Shown here: positions 8,307 to 15,775 of the stretch, one piece after another
How positions within the stretch are numbered: position 1 is the first letter of the stretch
Layout: every line of letters begins with the position of its first letter
DNA from: Deltaproteobacteria bacterium
Lineage (GTDB): Bacteria > UBA10199 > JADGCS01
DNA: 47,322 bases
Assembly: GCA_024233595.1 (NCBI GenBank)
Contig: JACKPK010000012.1
Span: 1-47,322 of the forward strand
Direction of reading: 5' to 3'
Translations under genes and position numbers: made by a program
The notes under the pieces: generated by a model
What the model was told of the DNA's origin: nothing
What the model saw: only the letters and a program-made list of their open reading frames with translations
Databases searched by the model: none

Positions 8307-8866
8307 CTCAGAAAATCAATTGGAAAAAAATTGCAACCCTTCCAAAAACAGAACAACAAATTCATTTTGCTGCTATCTTAAGCGCTGCTTTTAAAAAGAA
8401 AAACATCACACTCACCGTTGTTGGTGGTAGTGCTGTTCAATTTTATACAGATGCCAATTACACAACCAAAGATTTAGATGCCGTTCTTTATGGGGATGAC
8501 AAAGCATCTGTAGAAGAAGTCATGAACGCCTTAGGATTTAAAAGATCCCAGTCTTACCGACATTTTGAACATCCAAAATTAAATTTTGTTGTGGAATTTC
8601 CGCCAGACCCCGTTGCCGTCGGATCAAAAATCATCACAAAGATAAACCTCATTAAAATGAACTCTCTCGAAGTGCGTGTGATTCGAATTGAAGATATTCT
8701 TATGGACCGGATCATTGGTGCCATTGAATGGAAGAGCGAAAAATATCATGAACAAGCAAAATTACTTTGGAAAAAAAATAAAGACTTGATTGATCTTAAA
8801 TACCTTAAAAATTTTGCCAAAGAGGAAGGTTATACCAAAGAACTCAATCAAATTATAAAGACTTAA
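8303..8866 (+). CDS. Minimal nucleotidyltransferase, possible toxin of a two-gene system
   Basis: A 187-aa nucleotidyltransferase-fold protein. The metal and nucleotide site is visible: VVGGSAVQFY (39-48), then TTKDLDA with the two catalytic Asp (57 and 59), and a third acidic residue in VVEF (about 98). The C-terminal half is helical and Lys-rich. It starts with GTG at 8303, supported by AAGGGG 5 nt upstream and by the 4-nt overlap with the HTH gene. Related minimal enzymes transfer NMPs to proteins or tRNA ends (AbiEii, MenT), or act on small molecules. The substrate here is unknown. It is AT-richer than the flanking housekeeping genes, in keeping with acquisition. Confidence 0.72.
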   Translation: MTQKINWKKIATLPKTEQQIHFAAILSAAFKKKNITLTVVGGSAVQFYTDANYTTKDLDAVLYGDDKASVEEVMNALGFKRSQSYRHFEHPKLNFVVEFPPDPVAVGSKIITKINLIKMNSLEVRVIRIEDILMDRIIGAIEWKSEKYHEQAKLLWKKNKDLIDLKYLKNFAKEEGYTKELNQIIKT

Positions 8867-8873
8867 GAAAAGT

Positions 8874-8902
8874 CTTGAACACCACGCTTGCCACAATTTC
8901 TA
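8874..8902 (-). repeat. Duplicated scrap of the cinA 3' end
   Basis: This 29-bp block matches 10181-10209 at 28 of 29 positions. At the downstream site it encodes the C-terminal EIVASVVFKKFL of CinA; here the same minus-strand frame reads EIVASVVFKTFLKSL and then stops. The two copies are direct repeats bracketing the orphan gene at 8992-10134, as expected if a roughly 1.3-kb segment was inserted at, or duplicated with, the end of cinA. Confidence 0.7.
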
Positions 8903-8991
8903 TACAATTGTGAGCAGCAAAAACAAGCTCTCTTGACCCAGGGGTTCCACTTTGTTTAAGCAGGCAGGGATCTTTTTGAGGAGCTTGCCTT

Positions 8992-10134
8992 ATGAACGCC
9001 AGTTTTAACCCCTTGAACAATCCGTTCCTACAACATCGTTTTGTCATGACTCTTGCTGACAGCACTCTTTTGCCAGCAGCAATGCCTAATAAACCAAAAA
9101 AGGCAGCGCTTCCTGTTGTAGATGTTATTAAGAATTTATCAGAAGTCTGCAAAGCGACTCACGACGAAACACGCCATAGAGACATCATGTTTAGACACAC
9201 AAGAGAACTTGCCAAGCGCTATGATCGATTGAGAAACCTCCCAGAGCAATTAAAAGCAAGCACCACTCCCCGTTCACCAGAAGCCTCTTTGTCTAACAAA
9301 CATCGCTCATTCAATGCTCTCCAAGATTTAGAACGCGCTCTCGTGATCTTAAGAAAAGCATTGCCTAAACGACAATCGATTTGTTCACTTCAAGAAAAAC
9401 TAACTCCCATTGTTGCCGCATACATAGAACTCAGCGCGGCAGGTCTCAGGTCAAATACACCCGCCATGCAAGCACTAGATCGTCAATTGCAAGACCATTT
9501 AAAAACAATGGATTTGCTTTTAAACCAACCCTCTTTTCACATTTGGTACCTTTCTGATATACCACGGCAAGAAAATCCTTCTGACCCAGAAGAGGCAGCA
9601 CGCTTATTGACTCAAGAGCTTTGTGTAAAAATTTTATCTCGCGAATTTTCTCAATACCAACCTGATCCAAATTGGGTTTACCAAGACCTTGCCGCCTTTC
9701 AAACATTGCTCAAAAAAATAGACCAGCTCAAAAAAAGGCCTGTTGAAAATTTACAGACGCAGACAGAACTCCGCAGAATTGCAAAAAGCTTAGTCTCTGC
9801 TGTTTTGCAAAAACACGCCGTTGCATGGGCGCCCCAAGCCAAAAGAATGGTTGTTAACAACTGCGCTTCGTGGCTGTGGTTTGGATCTGATCATAGTTCA
9901 ATCAAGACTTTATTTTTTAGTCTCGATCGTCTGGACCTAGGGAACGAACATCAGAAAATAGAGCTAGCCGCAAATCTTTTAGGCCCCGTACAGCAGGATG
10001 CTGTCGATTCACCTGGAGAAACTTGGCGTGGCTTAGTGGCGTGTTTTAATCCCATGGTCAGAAGCGCCCAACTTGCCGTTTTTGAAACAAACCCTGGACT
10101 CTACTTCAGACTTGCTGAAATCAGACAAAGTTAA
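8992..10134 (+). CDS. Orphan 380-aa helical protein
   Basis: I do not recognise a family. The product is soluble and mostly alpha-helical by composition, without signal peptide or membrane segment. A Pro/Lys stretch (about residues 29-40) is followed by a basic region with many Arg/His (about 50-85). Later come DLERALVILRKALPKR, an Asp/Glu/Pro segment, and a C-terminal part with SWLWFGSDHSSIKTLFFSLD. It starts at the ATG at 8992 with GAGGAG 9 nt upstream; a possible promoter begins at TTGACC (8933-8938). It is flanked by direct repeats of the cinA 3' end and points towards cinA. The context marks it as an accessory insertion; function unknown. Confidence 0.6.
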   Translation: MNASFNPLNNPFLQHRFVMTLADSTLLPAAMPNKPKKAALPVVDVIKNLSEVCKATHDETRHRDIMFRHTRELAKRYDRLRNLPEQLKASTTPRSPEASLSNKHRSFNALQDLERALVILRKALPKRQSICSLQEKLTPIVAAYIELSAAGLRSNTPAMQALDRQLQDHLKTMDLLLNQPSFHIWYLSDIPRQENPSDPEEAARLLTQELCVKILSREFSQYQPDPNWVYQDLAAFQTLLKKIDQLKKRPVENLQTQTELRRIAKSLVSAVLQKHAVAWAPQAKRMVVNNCASWLWFGSDHSSIKTLFFSLDRLDLGNEHQKIELAANLLGPVQQDAVDSPGETWRGLVACFNPMVRSAQLAVFETNPGLYFRLAEIRQS

Positions 10135-10153
10135 AAAGTTTCTACACAACAAA

Positions 10154-11357
10154 TCAGGATGACATAGCCTCTAAAAACTTCTTGAACACCACGCTTGCTA
10201 CAATTTCTTTGAACATGGTGCGTGGAAAAGAAAAGTTGTGGCGTTTGACCTTTAAATGACCATCACAAAGTGTGGCAATAAACACCGTGCCCACGGGTTT
10301 TTCAGGTGAGCCTCCACTTGGTCCCGCAATGCCCGTGACAGCCGCGCAAAAATCAGCGCCTGTTTTTTGATGCAAGCCTTCCACCATAGCCTTGGCGCAA
10401 AGCTCGCTCACCGCACCTTCAGATTTTAAAATATCTTCCGAAACCCCAAGTAGTTTTTGTTTGAGCTCGTTAGAGTAACTCACCACGCCACCAACAAAAA
10501 CCTCACTTGCTCCAGGCACATTGGTGAGGCGACTCGAAATCAAACCGCCCGTGCAAGATTCCGCAAAGGCACAGGTTTTTTTATTTTGGCTGAGCTTATG
10601 AACCACCACATTTTCTAAAGATGTTTTTTCATCTTCTGCGTAAATGAATTCCCCAACCCGCTCTTTGATTTGCGCCAAGACACGCGCGTGATCCTTTTTA
10701 GCTTTTGCCGCATCTTCATCCCACACACTCACCTTGAGCATGATCTCTGGAAAATGGAAGCGAAAGCCAATGCGCGCGTTTTGGATTTTAGAGCGACCAG
10801 ATTGTAAATCACTGAGCTTGGCATCCAATTGACTTTCGGTGCTGCCAAATGTTTTTAAAAAGCAGGTTTCAAAATGCAAGCCCCCATCAATTTTTTCTAG
10901 CACTTCGGGCAAAATTTGTTTCTGAAAAAGCGCTTTCATCTCGCGCGGCACGCCGGGCATAAAATAAAAATCTGTATCTTTAAACCGGTACCAAACACCA
11001 GGGGCCGTCCCCACGCGATTAGGCAAGGCTCTGCCACCCTTTGGCACCATGTATTGTTTGCGGTTGGTTCTGCCAGGGGATGTTTTTTTTATAAAGTTCT
11101 TCTAAATACTGAAGCGTGTTGTCGTCGTCAAGATCGGTACCAAGCGCGGGCGATCTCTATGGTGAATCATCCATGGGGCCCAAGACCACCCGCAATAAAC
11201 CATCCGCTCGCTTATTGTATGGGTGAATCAGCTGATGATGCTATTTTCGTCGTCACCAATGCCGGTGTGGTATTTGATTGGCAAGCCTGCCAACACTCGT
11301 CAGATGACGCTTGTTCATATGGATCTCGTCACCAATGGTTAGAATTTCAATTGTTTT
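10154..11357 (-). pseudogene. cinA: cinA with a multiply frameshifted N-terminal domain
   Basis: The intact frame (10154-11050, 298 aa) covers the end of the molybdopterin-binding-like domain (NRVGTAPG, MPGVPREM) and a complete C-terminal nicotinamide-nucleotide amidohydrolase domain (FAESCTGGLISSRLT, TGIAGPSGG, PVGTVFIA). A full CinA has about 410-420 aa. The missing N-terminus is present upstream but broken across frames: IEILTIGDEI (ending near 11357), IGDDENSIIS (11231-11260), WFIAGGLGP (about 11170-11203), TDLDDDNTLQYLEELYKK (about 11080-11140), then NRKQYMVPKGG. At least three frameshifts and stops separate them, and no start codon is evident at the N-terminus. The full protein is therefore lost. 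The amidohydrolase domain could still be made from the ATG at 11050. Confidence 0.85.
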
Positions 11358-11436
11358 GATATAATTCAGAAAAAAATGAGTCTTTACTTTCCCTTTGTAA
11401 ACTGGCCTCGCTCTTTTTTATCTAAAGTGCATAGGC

Positions 11437-11961
11437 TCAGTCTTTGCGGAGGATTATTTTCAGATTCCTCAGAAAAGTCCCTCCTTTGTAAGGAGGGGTG
11501 CTTGCGGCAAAGGTTGCTACAAAAGTTTGAAGCAATGCGCGTGTGGGAGGTAGATCCTTTTGAATTTGTTTTTTATTCAAATCTTCAAGTACATTTTCAA
11601 GTTCGAATAAACAGGTATTGTTTAAATACCTAACCACTGCAAAACCTTGTCCCTGAAGGTATTTCTCTCGATTCTCATCTTTCCACTTGTTTCTCAATTG
11701 CATGCACATCACCATCAATTTCAATAACAAGCTTCTTTTTCAGCACAATAAAAATCAACAATGTAAGGACCAATGCCACTGTCTTCTAAATTTAAGATTT
11801 TAAACTTACGATTCTTTAATTCTAACCAATTTTGTTTTCAGCAGGAGTCGCATTTTGCCTTAAGAACTTTCTCTAAAGTTTAAAGTTCCTTTAAATGCTT
11901 TTTGGGCAATGATTTTGTGTTCTTTAGTCACAATGGATTCTCTTTTTATCTCTACTCCCAT
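11437..11961 (-). pseudogene. Decayed DUF559 endonuclease-like gene
   Basis: Pieces of a DUF559 protein (small, restriction-endonuclease-like fold) occur in different minus-strand frames: MGVEIKRESIVTKEHKIIAQ from the ATG at 11961 (ribosome site GGGAGG 7 nt upstream), WLELKNRKFKILNLEDSG, GPYIVDFYCAEK, KKLVIEIDGDVHAIEKQ, and DENREKYLQGQGFAVVRYLN running to ENVLEDL. The order and the motif VIEIDGDVH are those of the family. Three or so frameshifts or stops break it, so it is not functional. Its 3' end runs through a palindromic repeat (TPPYKGG is encoded by it), and an inverted repeat copy lies just upstream of the start. Confidence 0.78.
11479..11498. repeat. Palindromic repeat, left copy flanking the DUF559 gene
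   Basis: CCCTCCTTTGTAAGGAGGGG: an 8-bp stem with a 3-nt TGT loop. It lies at the 3' end of the DUF559 remnant. The complementary orientation appears at 11991-12009 beyond the other end of the gene, with one base missing. Confidence 0.75.
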
Positions 11962-11967
11962 TTCAAT

Positions 11968-12009
11968 CCTCCCTTACAAAGGAGGAAGTGCCCCTCCTTA
12001 CAAAGAGGG
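11968..12009. repeat. Two palindromic repeat copies upstream of the DUF559 gene
   Basis: Two related palindromes lie back to back: one at 11968-11986 (one extra C in its stem) and one at 11991-12009, the reverse complement of the left copy with one base lost. The first overlaps the ribosome site of the DUF559 remnant. The second abuts the 3' end of the OmpA-family gene region. Confidence 0.72.
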
Positions 12010-12044
12010 AAATGCACAAATGATCTTAAAATCCTCATTGAAGT

Positions 12045-13889
12045 CTAGGTCATCCTCGTAAATAACCTCAGAGGCTGCCTCAGAATCTTGGTCTTGGTTT
12101 CTTTTTGCGCCGAAGCTTTAGCTGAGGCGGCTTGTCGCGCCGAAGCTTTAGCGGAGGCGGCTTGTCGCGCCGAAGCTTTAGCGGAGGCGGATTGCTTCTT
12201 CGATTTTTTAGATTTCTTTGATTTTTTCTTCTTAGCTTTTTTGTCAACAACACCAGACTCTTGCTCTACTGCTTCTTCAGAGGCAGAGTTGGAATCGTAG
12301 CTCACTTCCTTTTTGTAGATTTTTTTACTTTTGCCTTCGGTTGAGACTGTTGTGGGAGTGGCTTCAGGAGAGTCTTTGGTGATGGCTTTGTTTTCGTCAT
12401 GCACCATCACCTGTGAACGATCCTTGTAAGTTTTAATGACCAAAGCATCGTCGTTATCGCCCGATTCTACTTTTTTACGCTCAAGCTCTTTTAAAACTTC
12501 TGTGTAAGAATCATTCTTTTTGCCTGTGAGTGTGTTGATGCCCACAACCCCACGTGCGCCGGTTTCTTCCATGAGTTGCGCTGGTTTGATGTAAGTGAAA
12601 AGTGTACGACGATTGAGCGCACGGTTGGCATCAGAAGTATTGGTCACAACGGGGTGTGCTTCGCCAAGCCCAATCCAAACAATATGGCCTGCCGGCACGC
12701 CAGAGGCAATCAAAGAGGTTGCGGCTTTTTTGGCACGTCGTTCAGAAAGACGCTGATTGTATTTATCAGAGCCAACGTCATCGGTGTGACCCACAATGTA
12801 GATAGGGCCCAAATCGGGGTTCTCTTTTAAAATACGTGCGATACCCGCAATCTTTTGATCATAAAAGGGATCCACTTGATCACCATCAGTTGGGTAATAA
12901 ATGGTGAGTTCTTTCAGCTCTTTTTCGATCATTTTGATGCGATAAGGAATGGTCTTTTCGACAACTTTGACAACTTCGACTTTTTTAGTGCGAGGCAAGT
13001 AGTGATCGTAAGCCACTTTGATCACAGCACGAAAATCGGGGTTGCTATAACCATTCACAAAACCAACGCCCGGTGCCACCGTGACTTTGAGCGCGTCATT
13101 TTCTAAAAAGCCCTTGGTCACACCCAAGCGACCTTCAAATGGCGCTTCGTTTACCTTTTGAAAAAAATCTTTAAGGACCGTAGCTCCCGACAATTCCACA
13201 AAACCATCTAAGGATTCGCTGGGGAGAATCGTGTGATGATAAGCCAAGGTGTATAGAAACTCACTAGCAACCGACAGGTTCACAAAGTTTTCTTCCTGAC
13301 GAAAACGAAATCCCATATTGGCAGCCAAGTAGTGACCAGACAAGTCGATATCGCCCACCAGTAAAAAACCGCCTGTCATGTGAGCATCACCAACATAGTC
13401 ACTGAGCTTGCCCGAAGGAAAACTCACAAAAGGCACAACACCCAAGCCCGCATTGAGCAAGTTATTGCTAGGATCAATGATGGTGTATTGTGCCGCAATC
13501 ATGATGTCGCCCAGATTCATGGGGGTTTCGAATTGCGTGGAATTGATATTGGTGAGGTTACGCGTGATGTGCACCGGAAGGTTAATCCCCAAAGCGAAGC
13601 GATCCGAAAAACTATAACTGCCGTTAAAATCGAAGGTGAACATGTGGTCCACAATGCCAGAAACCCGCCCTGTGTTGCCAGTGTTACCAAACTCCAAAGG
13701 CTGATAGCCGTAGTTAAAGCCAAAACCCAATGTTAGGGTGTCTTTTGGTTTTGGTTTACTCTCCACCAGTGACAAAGCGCGTCCGCCAGGAAAGTAATAA
13801 CGCAAACTTTGGGTGTTCAGAGCCCAAGCTGAAGAAGCGCTAAAAAGAGTGGCCAAAAGCAAAACAAAGGAAAGAATTTTTTTAATCAT
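12045..13889 (-). CDS. OmpA-family outer-membrane protein with a basic repeat tail
   Basis: A 614-aa protein with a signal peptide (MIKKILSFVLLLATLFSASSAWA). Then comes a roughly 270-residue region rich in alternating aromatic strands typical of an outer-membrane beta-barrel, and a peptidoglycan-binding OmpA domain (about residues 325-430; GHTDDVGSDKYNQRLSERRA with the Asp and Arg that bind diaminopimelate). The C-terminal 120 residues are low complexity: acidic, then Lys-rich, then a 10-residue repeat ASAKASARQA. The ATG at 13889 has GAGGA 4 nt upstream. Near 12090 another frame encodes SEAASEVIYEDDLDFNEDFK, which resembles an acidic tail better than the present Arg-rich end, so a tail frameshift is possible. 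It anchors the outer membrane to peptidoglycan. Confidence 0.85.
   Translation of the reverse strand: MIKKILSFVLLLATLFSASSAWALNTQSLRYYFPGGRALSLVESKPKPKDTLTLGFGFNYGYQPLEFGNTGNTGRVSGIVDHMFTFDFNGSYSFSDRFALGINLPVHITRNLTNINSTQFETPMNLGDIMIAAQYTIIDPSNNLLNAGLGVVPFVSFPSGKLSDYVGDAHMTGGFLLVGDIDLSGHYLAANMGFRFRQEENFVNLSVASEFLYTLAYHHTILPSESLDGFVELSGATVLKDFFQKVNEAPFEGRLGVTKGFLENDALKVTVAPGVGFVNGYSNPDFRAVIKVAYDHYLPRTKKVEVVKVVEKTIPYRIKMIEKELKELTIYYPTDGDQVDPFYDQKIAGIARILKENPDLGPIYIVGHTDDVGSDKYNQRLSERRAKKAATSLIASGVPAGHIVWIGLGEAHPVVTNTSDANRALNRRTLFTYIKPAQLMEETGARGVVGINTLTGKKNDSYTEVLKELERKKVESGDNDDALVIKTYKDRSQVMVHDENKAITKDSPEATPTTVSTEGKSKKIYKKEVSYDSNSASEEAVEQESGVVDKKAKKKKSKKSKKSKKQSASAKASARQAASAKASARQAASAKASAQKETKTKILRQPLRLFTRMT
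12107..12190. repeat. 30-bp tandem repeat, 2.8 units, inside the OmpA-family gene
   Basis: Units at 12107-12136, 12137-12166 and 12167-12190 (partial) are identical except one T/G difference. The unit length is a multiple of three, so copy-number change keeps the frame and only lengthens the Ala/Lys/Ser tail. Confidence 0.9.
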
Positions 13890-13973
13890 GGTTCCTCGGA
13901 AAAAGTGATGTGAGAGTCAAAAATGATCAAATTTGCTCTTAAAAAAGGCCGCGCCGAAATGCAATTTTTGATT

Positions 13974-14231
13974 TTAAGTTTTGAGTAGCGCGCTCAATGC
14001 CAAAACAACAAAGCGAAATCCCAACACCCCCACACACCACCACTTCGTGTTTAGAAAATCATTCTTTTTAAAATACAAAGCCAAGGCACAGCCAATCACA
14101 AAGGAAAGCGGGAATAAGAAAACAACAAAAGACCAGTCAGCAAAACAAAGCAGCAGGATAAAAATTAAAATTTGTAAAAAAGAAAGCCCGGGCGAAGGCC
14201 ATAAAAAAATGTGAAGACTTTCTTTAAACAT
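13974..14231 (-). CDS. Small hydrophobic membrane protein
   Basis: An 85-aa protein with about three hydrophobic segments (LSFLQILIFILLLCFADW; VVFLFPLSFVIGCALALYF; a C-terminal WCVGVLGFRFVVLALSALL) separated by short charged turns. It starts 10 nt after the trmFO stop on the same strand and is probably co-transcribed with it. The ribosome site is weak. I recognise no family. The clean membrane topology and operon position favour a real gene. Confidence 0.5.
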   Translation of the reverse strand: MFKESLHIFLWPSPGLSFLQILIFILLLCFADWSFVVFLFPLSFVIGCALALYFKKNDFLNTKWWCVGVLGFRFVVLALSALLKT

Positions 14232-14241
14232 GACTCACACA

Positions 14242-15621
14242 TCAAACAAGGTCATTATCGTAAATCCAGCGGCGTAAATCAAAAGCAGCCCGCTGCACAA
14301 CTTTGAGTTTTTTATCGACTTTCTTTGTGCGCACCTCCAGCTCTTCAAACAAACCAAAATTAACATTCATGGGTTGGTAATCTTTTGGGTCAGCGTGCAA
14401 AATATGATGCAGCAAAGCGCCCAATGCCGTGGTGTTGCCAGGCAATGGCATTGGCTTTTGTGTACGTGCTTCGTAAGACAAGCCCAAGCCCACCATTAAC
14501 CCAATGGCAGCGCTCTCGACATAACCTTCGCAGCCCGTGATTTGACCTGCAAAATGCACACGTGGGTTTTCTTTGAGCTGCAAAAGGCCTTGTAAAACCA
14601 CTGGCGAGCAAATGTAAGTGTTACGGTGCATAGCGCCCATGCGCACAAATTCGGCATTCTCTAAACCAGGGATCATTCTAAAAATGCGCTTTTGTTCACC
14701 CCACTTCATGCGGGTTTGAAAACCCACCATATTAAACAAGGTGGCGTGAAGATTGTCTTGTCTAAGCTGCACCACAGCGTGTGCACGCTCTTCCGGCTTA
14801 TGAGGATTGGTGATGCCCACTGGTTTAAGAGGGCCATAGCGCAAGGTCTCGCGACCACGACGGATCATTTCTTCAATGGGCAAACAGCCTTCAAAAAACT
14901 GCGCTTGATCAAAATCTTTGACCTCGATCTTTTCGGCGTTTTCAATTTCGGTGATGAAGTGATTGTATTGTTCTTCGTTCATGGCGCAGTTGATGTAATC
15001 ACCATCGCCTTGGTCTTTGTCATAACGACTCGCACGAAAAGCTTTGTTCATGTCAATGGAATCACGATCCACAATGGGCGCAATTGAATCGTAAAAATAC
15101 AAATAATCGCTTTGGGTGTTTTCTTTGATCCAGGAAGCCAAAGCATCATCGGTGAGCGGACCAGTCGCGATCACCGCTCGATCGCAACTTAGACTCTGAC
15201 CCGATTCAAACCGCAATTGGAGTTGTTCATCAGTTAAGTCCAAGCCAACAACAATTTCGGAAACACGATCTATGTTTGAAAAGCTTTGCAAACGCGCTGC
15301 GATAAAATCAGAAAAAGCATCGCGGTCTACCGCCAAAGCACCGCCTGCTGGAACACGCGCTTTATAAGCCGCCCGCATGATCAAGGAATCCAAACTGGAC
15401 ATCTCTTCTTTTAAAAGCCCCACCGCGTTGCCAACATCGCGACTACGAAACGAATTGGAACAAACGAGTTCAGCTGGCTTTTCGCCTTGATGAGCTGGCG
15501 AAGAACGCAAAGGACGCATTTCGATCAGTGAAACTTTAAAACCAGATTTGGCCAATTGGTAAGCGCACTCGGAACCAGCCAAACCAGCGCCAATGACCGC
15601 GATGTGAAGGGTATTTTGCAT
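14242..15621 (-). CDS. trmFO: Methylenetetrahydrofolate-dependent tRNA (uracil-54) methyltransferase TrmFO
   Basis: A 459-aa FAD enzyme. It begins MQNTLHIAVIGAGLAGSECA, the dinucleotide-binding fold, followed by LIEMRPLRSSPAHQ and ELVCSNSFRS, which are TrmFO-specific. Later segments such as GCLPIEEMIRRG and FAGQITGCEGYVESAA (FAD-binding C-terminal motif) complete it. It makes 5-methyluridine at position 54 of the tRNA T-loop using methylene-THF. I chose the ATG at 15621 because AGGTG lies 6 nt upstream; a GTG three codons earlier is possible. It is followed closely by a small membrane protein. Confidence 0.95.
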   Translation of the reverse strand: MQNTLHIAVIGAGLAGSECAYQLAKSGFKVSLIEMRPLRSSPAHQGEKPAELVCSNSFRSRDVGNAVGLLKEEMSSLDSLIMRAAYKARVPAGGALAVDRDAFSDFIAARLQSFSNIDRVSEIVVGLDLTDEQLQLRFESGQSLSCDRAVIATGPLTDDALASWIKENTQSDYLYFYDSIAPIVDRDSIDMNKAFRASRYDKDQGDGDYINCAMNEEQYNHFITEIENAEKIEVKDFDQAQFFEGCLPIEEMIRRGRETLRYGPLKPVGITNPHKPEERAHAVVQLRQDNLHATLFNMVGFQTRMKWGEQKRIFRMIPGLENAEFVRMGAMHRNTYICSPVVLQGLLQLKENPRVHFAGQITGCEGYVESAAIGLMVGLGLSYEARTQKPMPLPGNTTALGALLHHILHADPKDYQPMNVNFGLFEELEVRTKKVDKKLKVVQRAAFDLRRWIYDNDLV

Positions 15622-15740
15622 GACCGGCACCTAACAAGCCACAACCACCAAAACAACGAAAAACATCATTTAAGCATTTATTTCGGCATGTTAGAGCGAC
15701 TTTATGCCCCCAAGGCCAAGAATTGCTTAAAATCTATTTG

Positions 15741-15773
15741 TTGAAAAGCATAAAGTATCACCTTATACTTTAT
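15741..15773 (+). promoter_or_regulatory. Leaderless promoter with overlapping operator for the Fic-MerR gene
   Basis: A -35 TTGAAA (15741-15746), a 17-nt spacer and a -10 TATACT (15764-15769) place transcription start at about the ATG at 15776. An exact inverted repeat, ATAAAGTAT (15750-15758) and ATACTTTAT (15765-15773), 6 nt apart, covers the spacer and the -10. There is no room for a ribosome site. The MerR-like C-terminus of the product is the obvious candidate to bind it. Confidence 0.68.
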
Positions 15774-15775
15774 AC

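Noticed and set aside
8853..9152. Minus-strand frame with EIVASVVFKTFL
   Set aside because: Only the end derives from cinA; the rest runs opposite to the orphan gene and its promoter. It is kept as a repeat, not a gene.
12088..12300. Plus-strand frame with repeated EALAEAACRA units
   Set aside because: It is the antisense reading of the 30-bp tandem repeat in the OmpA-family gene.
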